Positions 62,917-64,000 of a stretch of 64,000 bases of DNA are shown one piece after another. The position numbers were made by a program, and so were the translations under genes. Source of the stretch: Sulfitobacter dubius (GTDB taxonomy: Bacteria > Pseudomonadota > Alphaproteobacteria > Rhodobacterales > Rhodobacteraceae); NCBI RefSeq assembly GCF_900113435.1, contig NZ_FOPG01000003.1:372001-436000 (forward strand). The letters are read 5' to 3'. The notes under the pieces are model-generated. The model made no database searches, was not told the DNA's origin, and saw only the letters and a program-made list of their open reading frames with translations. The stretch's first letter is position 1. Each line of letters starts with the position of its first letter.

Positions 62917-64000
62917 ATGAACGCCCTGTTTAAACTCCTGCTGATCGGCCTCACCTTCGCGCTTGCCGCGCCGGCGGCTGCACAGGTGCGGATCAAGGAT
63001 ATCGTTACCGTCGAAGGCGTGCGGTCGAACCAATTGGTCGGCTACGGTCTGGTCGTGGGGCTGAACGGCACGGGCGACAGCCTGCGCAATGCGCCTTTCA
63101 CCGAACGCGCCATCGAAGGCATGCTAGAGCGGCTCGGCATCGGCAACTTGACCGAGGACCAGATGCGCACGGCCAATACCGCCGCCGTCATGGTAACCGC
63201 CTCCCTGCCGCCCTTCGCGCGGGCCGGTAGCACCATCGACGTGGTCGTCTCCTCCTTGGGCGATGCCTCCTCCCTGCGCGGCGGCACGCTGATCGTAACC
63301 CCGCTGACCGCCGCCGATGGTGAGATTTACGCCGTGGCCCAAGGCCCGATCGCCGTGGCGGGTTTCGCGGCCCAAGGGCTGAATGCCTCGATCGTCGAAG
63401 GCGTGCCCACGGGCGCACGGATCGACAACGGCGCCATCGTCGAGCGTGAGGTCGACTTTGATTTCAGCGAGATGACCAGCATCAAACTCGCGCTGCGCAA
63501 CGCAGATTTCGTGACCGCGCAGCGGGTAGAAGCCGCGATTAACCAAGCCATGGGGCCGGTCGCCACCGCCATCGATTCGCGCACCATCACCGTATCCGCC
63601 TATGGCAAGGGATCGTTGATGGAGACCATGGCCCTGATCGAGCCGCTGCAGGTTCAGCCGGATCAGGTCGCCAAAGTGGTGATCGACGCGCGCTCCGGCA
63701 CCATCGTCATCGGCGCCAATGTCCGTATCGACCGCGTCGCGGTCAGCCAAGGCGGGCTGACCGTCACCGTCCGCGATGATTTCAACGTCAGCCAACCTGA
63801 ATCGCTGTCGATTGGCGGGACCACCGTGGTGGTGCCGAATTCTTCGGTCGGCGTCGAAGAGAAAGACGCGAAATTCGCCGTCATCGACGGGTCGGTCAGC
63901 TTGCAACGGCTGGTCGATGGGCTGAACGCCATCGGCGTCGGCGCGACCGAGACGATTTCAATCCTTCAAGCCATCAAGGCGGCGGGCGCTCTGCATGCCG
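62917..64000 (+). CDS. flgI: Flagellar P-ring protein FlgI, cut at the window edge
   Basis: 361 codons are visible. The signal peptide (about 1-22) ends APAAAQ, followed by VRIKDIVTVEGVRSNQLVGY and GLVVGLNGTGDS, the family opening. Later segments such as IDVVVSSLGDASSLRGGTL and ARSGTIVIGANVRI fit the P ring. The visible end, ILQAIKAAGALHA, is the normal C-terminal helix, so only a handful of residues are missing. It forms the P ring around the rod with the help of FlgA. Confidence 0.95.
   Translation, partial: MNALFKLLLIGLTFALAAPAAAQVRIKDIVTVEGVRSNQLVGYGLVVGLNGTGDSLRNAPFTERAIEGMLERLGIGNLTEDQMRTANTAAVMVTASLPPFARAGSTIDVVVSSLGDASSLRGGTLIVTPLTAADGEIYAVAQGPIAVAGFAAQGLNASIVEGVPTGARIDNGAIVEREVDFDFSEMTSIKLALRNADFVTAQRVEAAINQAMGPVATAIDSRTITVSAYGKGSLMETMALIEPLQVQPDQVAKVVIDARSGTIVIGANVRIDRVAVSQGGLTVTVRDDFNVSQPESLSIGGTTVVVPNSSVGVEEKDAKFAVIDGSVSLQRLVDGLNAIGVGATETISILQAIKAAGALHA

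Overview
The window looks like a GC-rich chromosome segment of an alphaproteobacterium of the Rhodobacteraceae, probably the marine Roseobacter group (Sulfitobacter/Ruegeria-like). This is inference from gene content: a fused TAXI-TRAP permease, a polyamine ABC transporter with a separate gamma-glutamylation-type catabolic block, a MucR/Ros regulator inside a motility region, and an alphaproteobacterial flagellar gene order with fliL next to flgH. I see no rRNA, tRNA, insertion sequence, prophage or CRISPR array.

Layout. 1-2.4 kb: end of a 2Fe-2S subunit and the complete Tat-exported molybdenum subunit of an isoquinoline 1-oxidoreductase-type hydroxylase. 2.5-8.1 kb (minus): a Pot-type polyamine ABC transporter followed by a YtcJ-like amidohydrolase, divergent from a LuxR-type regulator (8.3-9.1 kb). 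9.2-18.9 kb (plus): a polysaccharide-synthase and phosphorelay block with an Hpt protein, a BcsB-like protein, a GT2 synthase carrying an N-terminal GspE-N/MshEN-like domain, a GT-C-like membrane protein, a response regulator with a dead GGDEF-like domain, a histidine kinase, a receiver-only regulator and a putative outer-membrane barrel. 18.9-21 kb: LysR regulator and divergent MDR oxidoreductase. 21.1-25.5 kb: RND pump 1. 25.7-30.1 kb: TAXI-TRAP transporter and an AEC carrier. 30.1-35 kb: TetR regulator with RND pump 2. 35.1-38.9 kb: four-gene OsmF/YehYXW-type ABC transporter. 38.9-43.2 kb: HAD, PuuB-like oxidase and PuuA-like ligase (minus) with a divergent GntR regulator. 43.2-46.1 kb: lipoprotein hydrolase, MYG1-like protein and two small envelope proteins. 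46.2-64 kb: motility genes motA, a FliJ-like protein, mucR, motB, fliK, flgD, fliL, flgH, flgA, flgG, flgF, flgE, flgK, flgL and flgI (cut at the edge), with four unrecognised proteins between them.

How they work together. The Pot system would import polyamines, and the PuuA/PuuB-like block would convert gamma-glutamylated polyamine to an aldehyde. The motility block supplies stator, hook, rod, rings and hook-filament junction. The block at 9.2-18.9 kb is the best candidate for an undescribed system: a two-component-linked synthase complex in which the two domains normally tied to cyclic-di-GMP are both present but lack their usual key residues.
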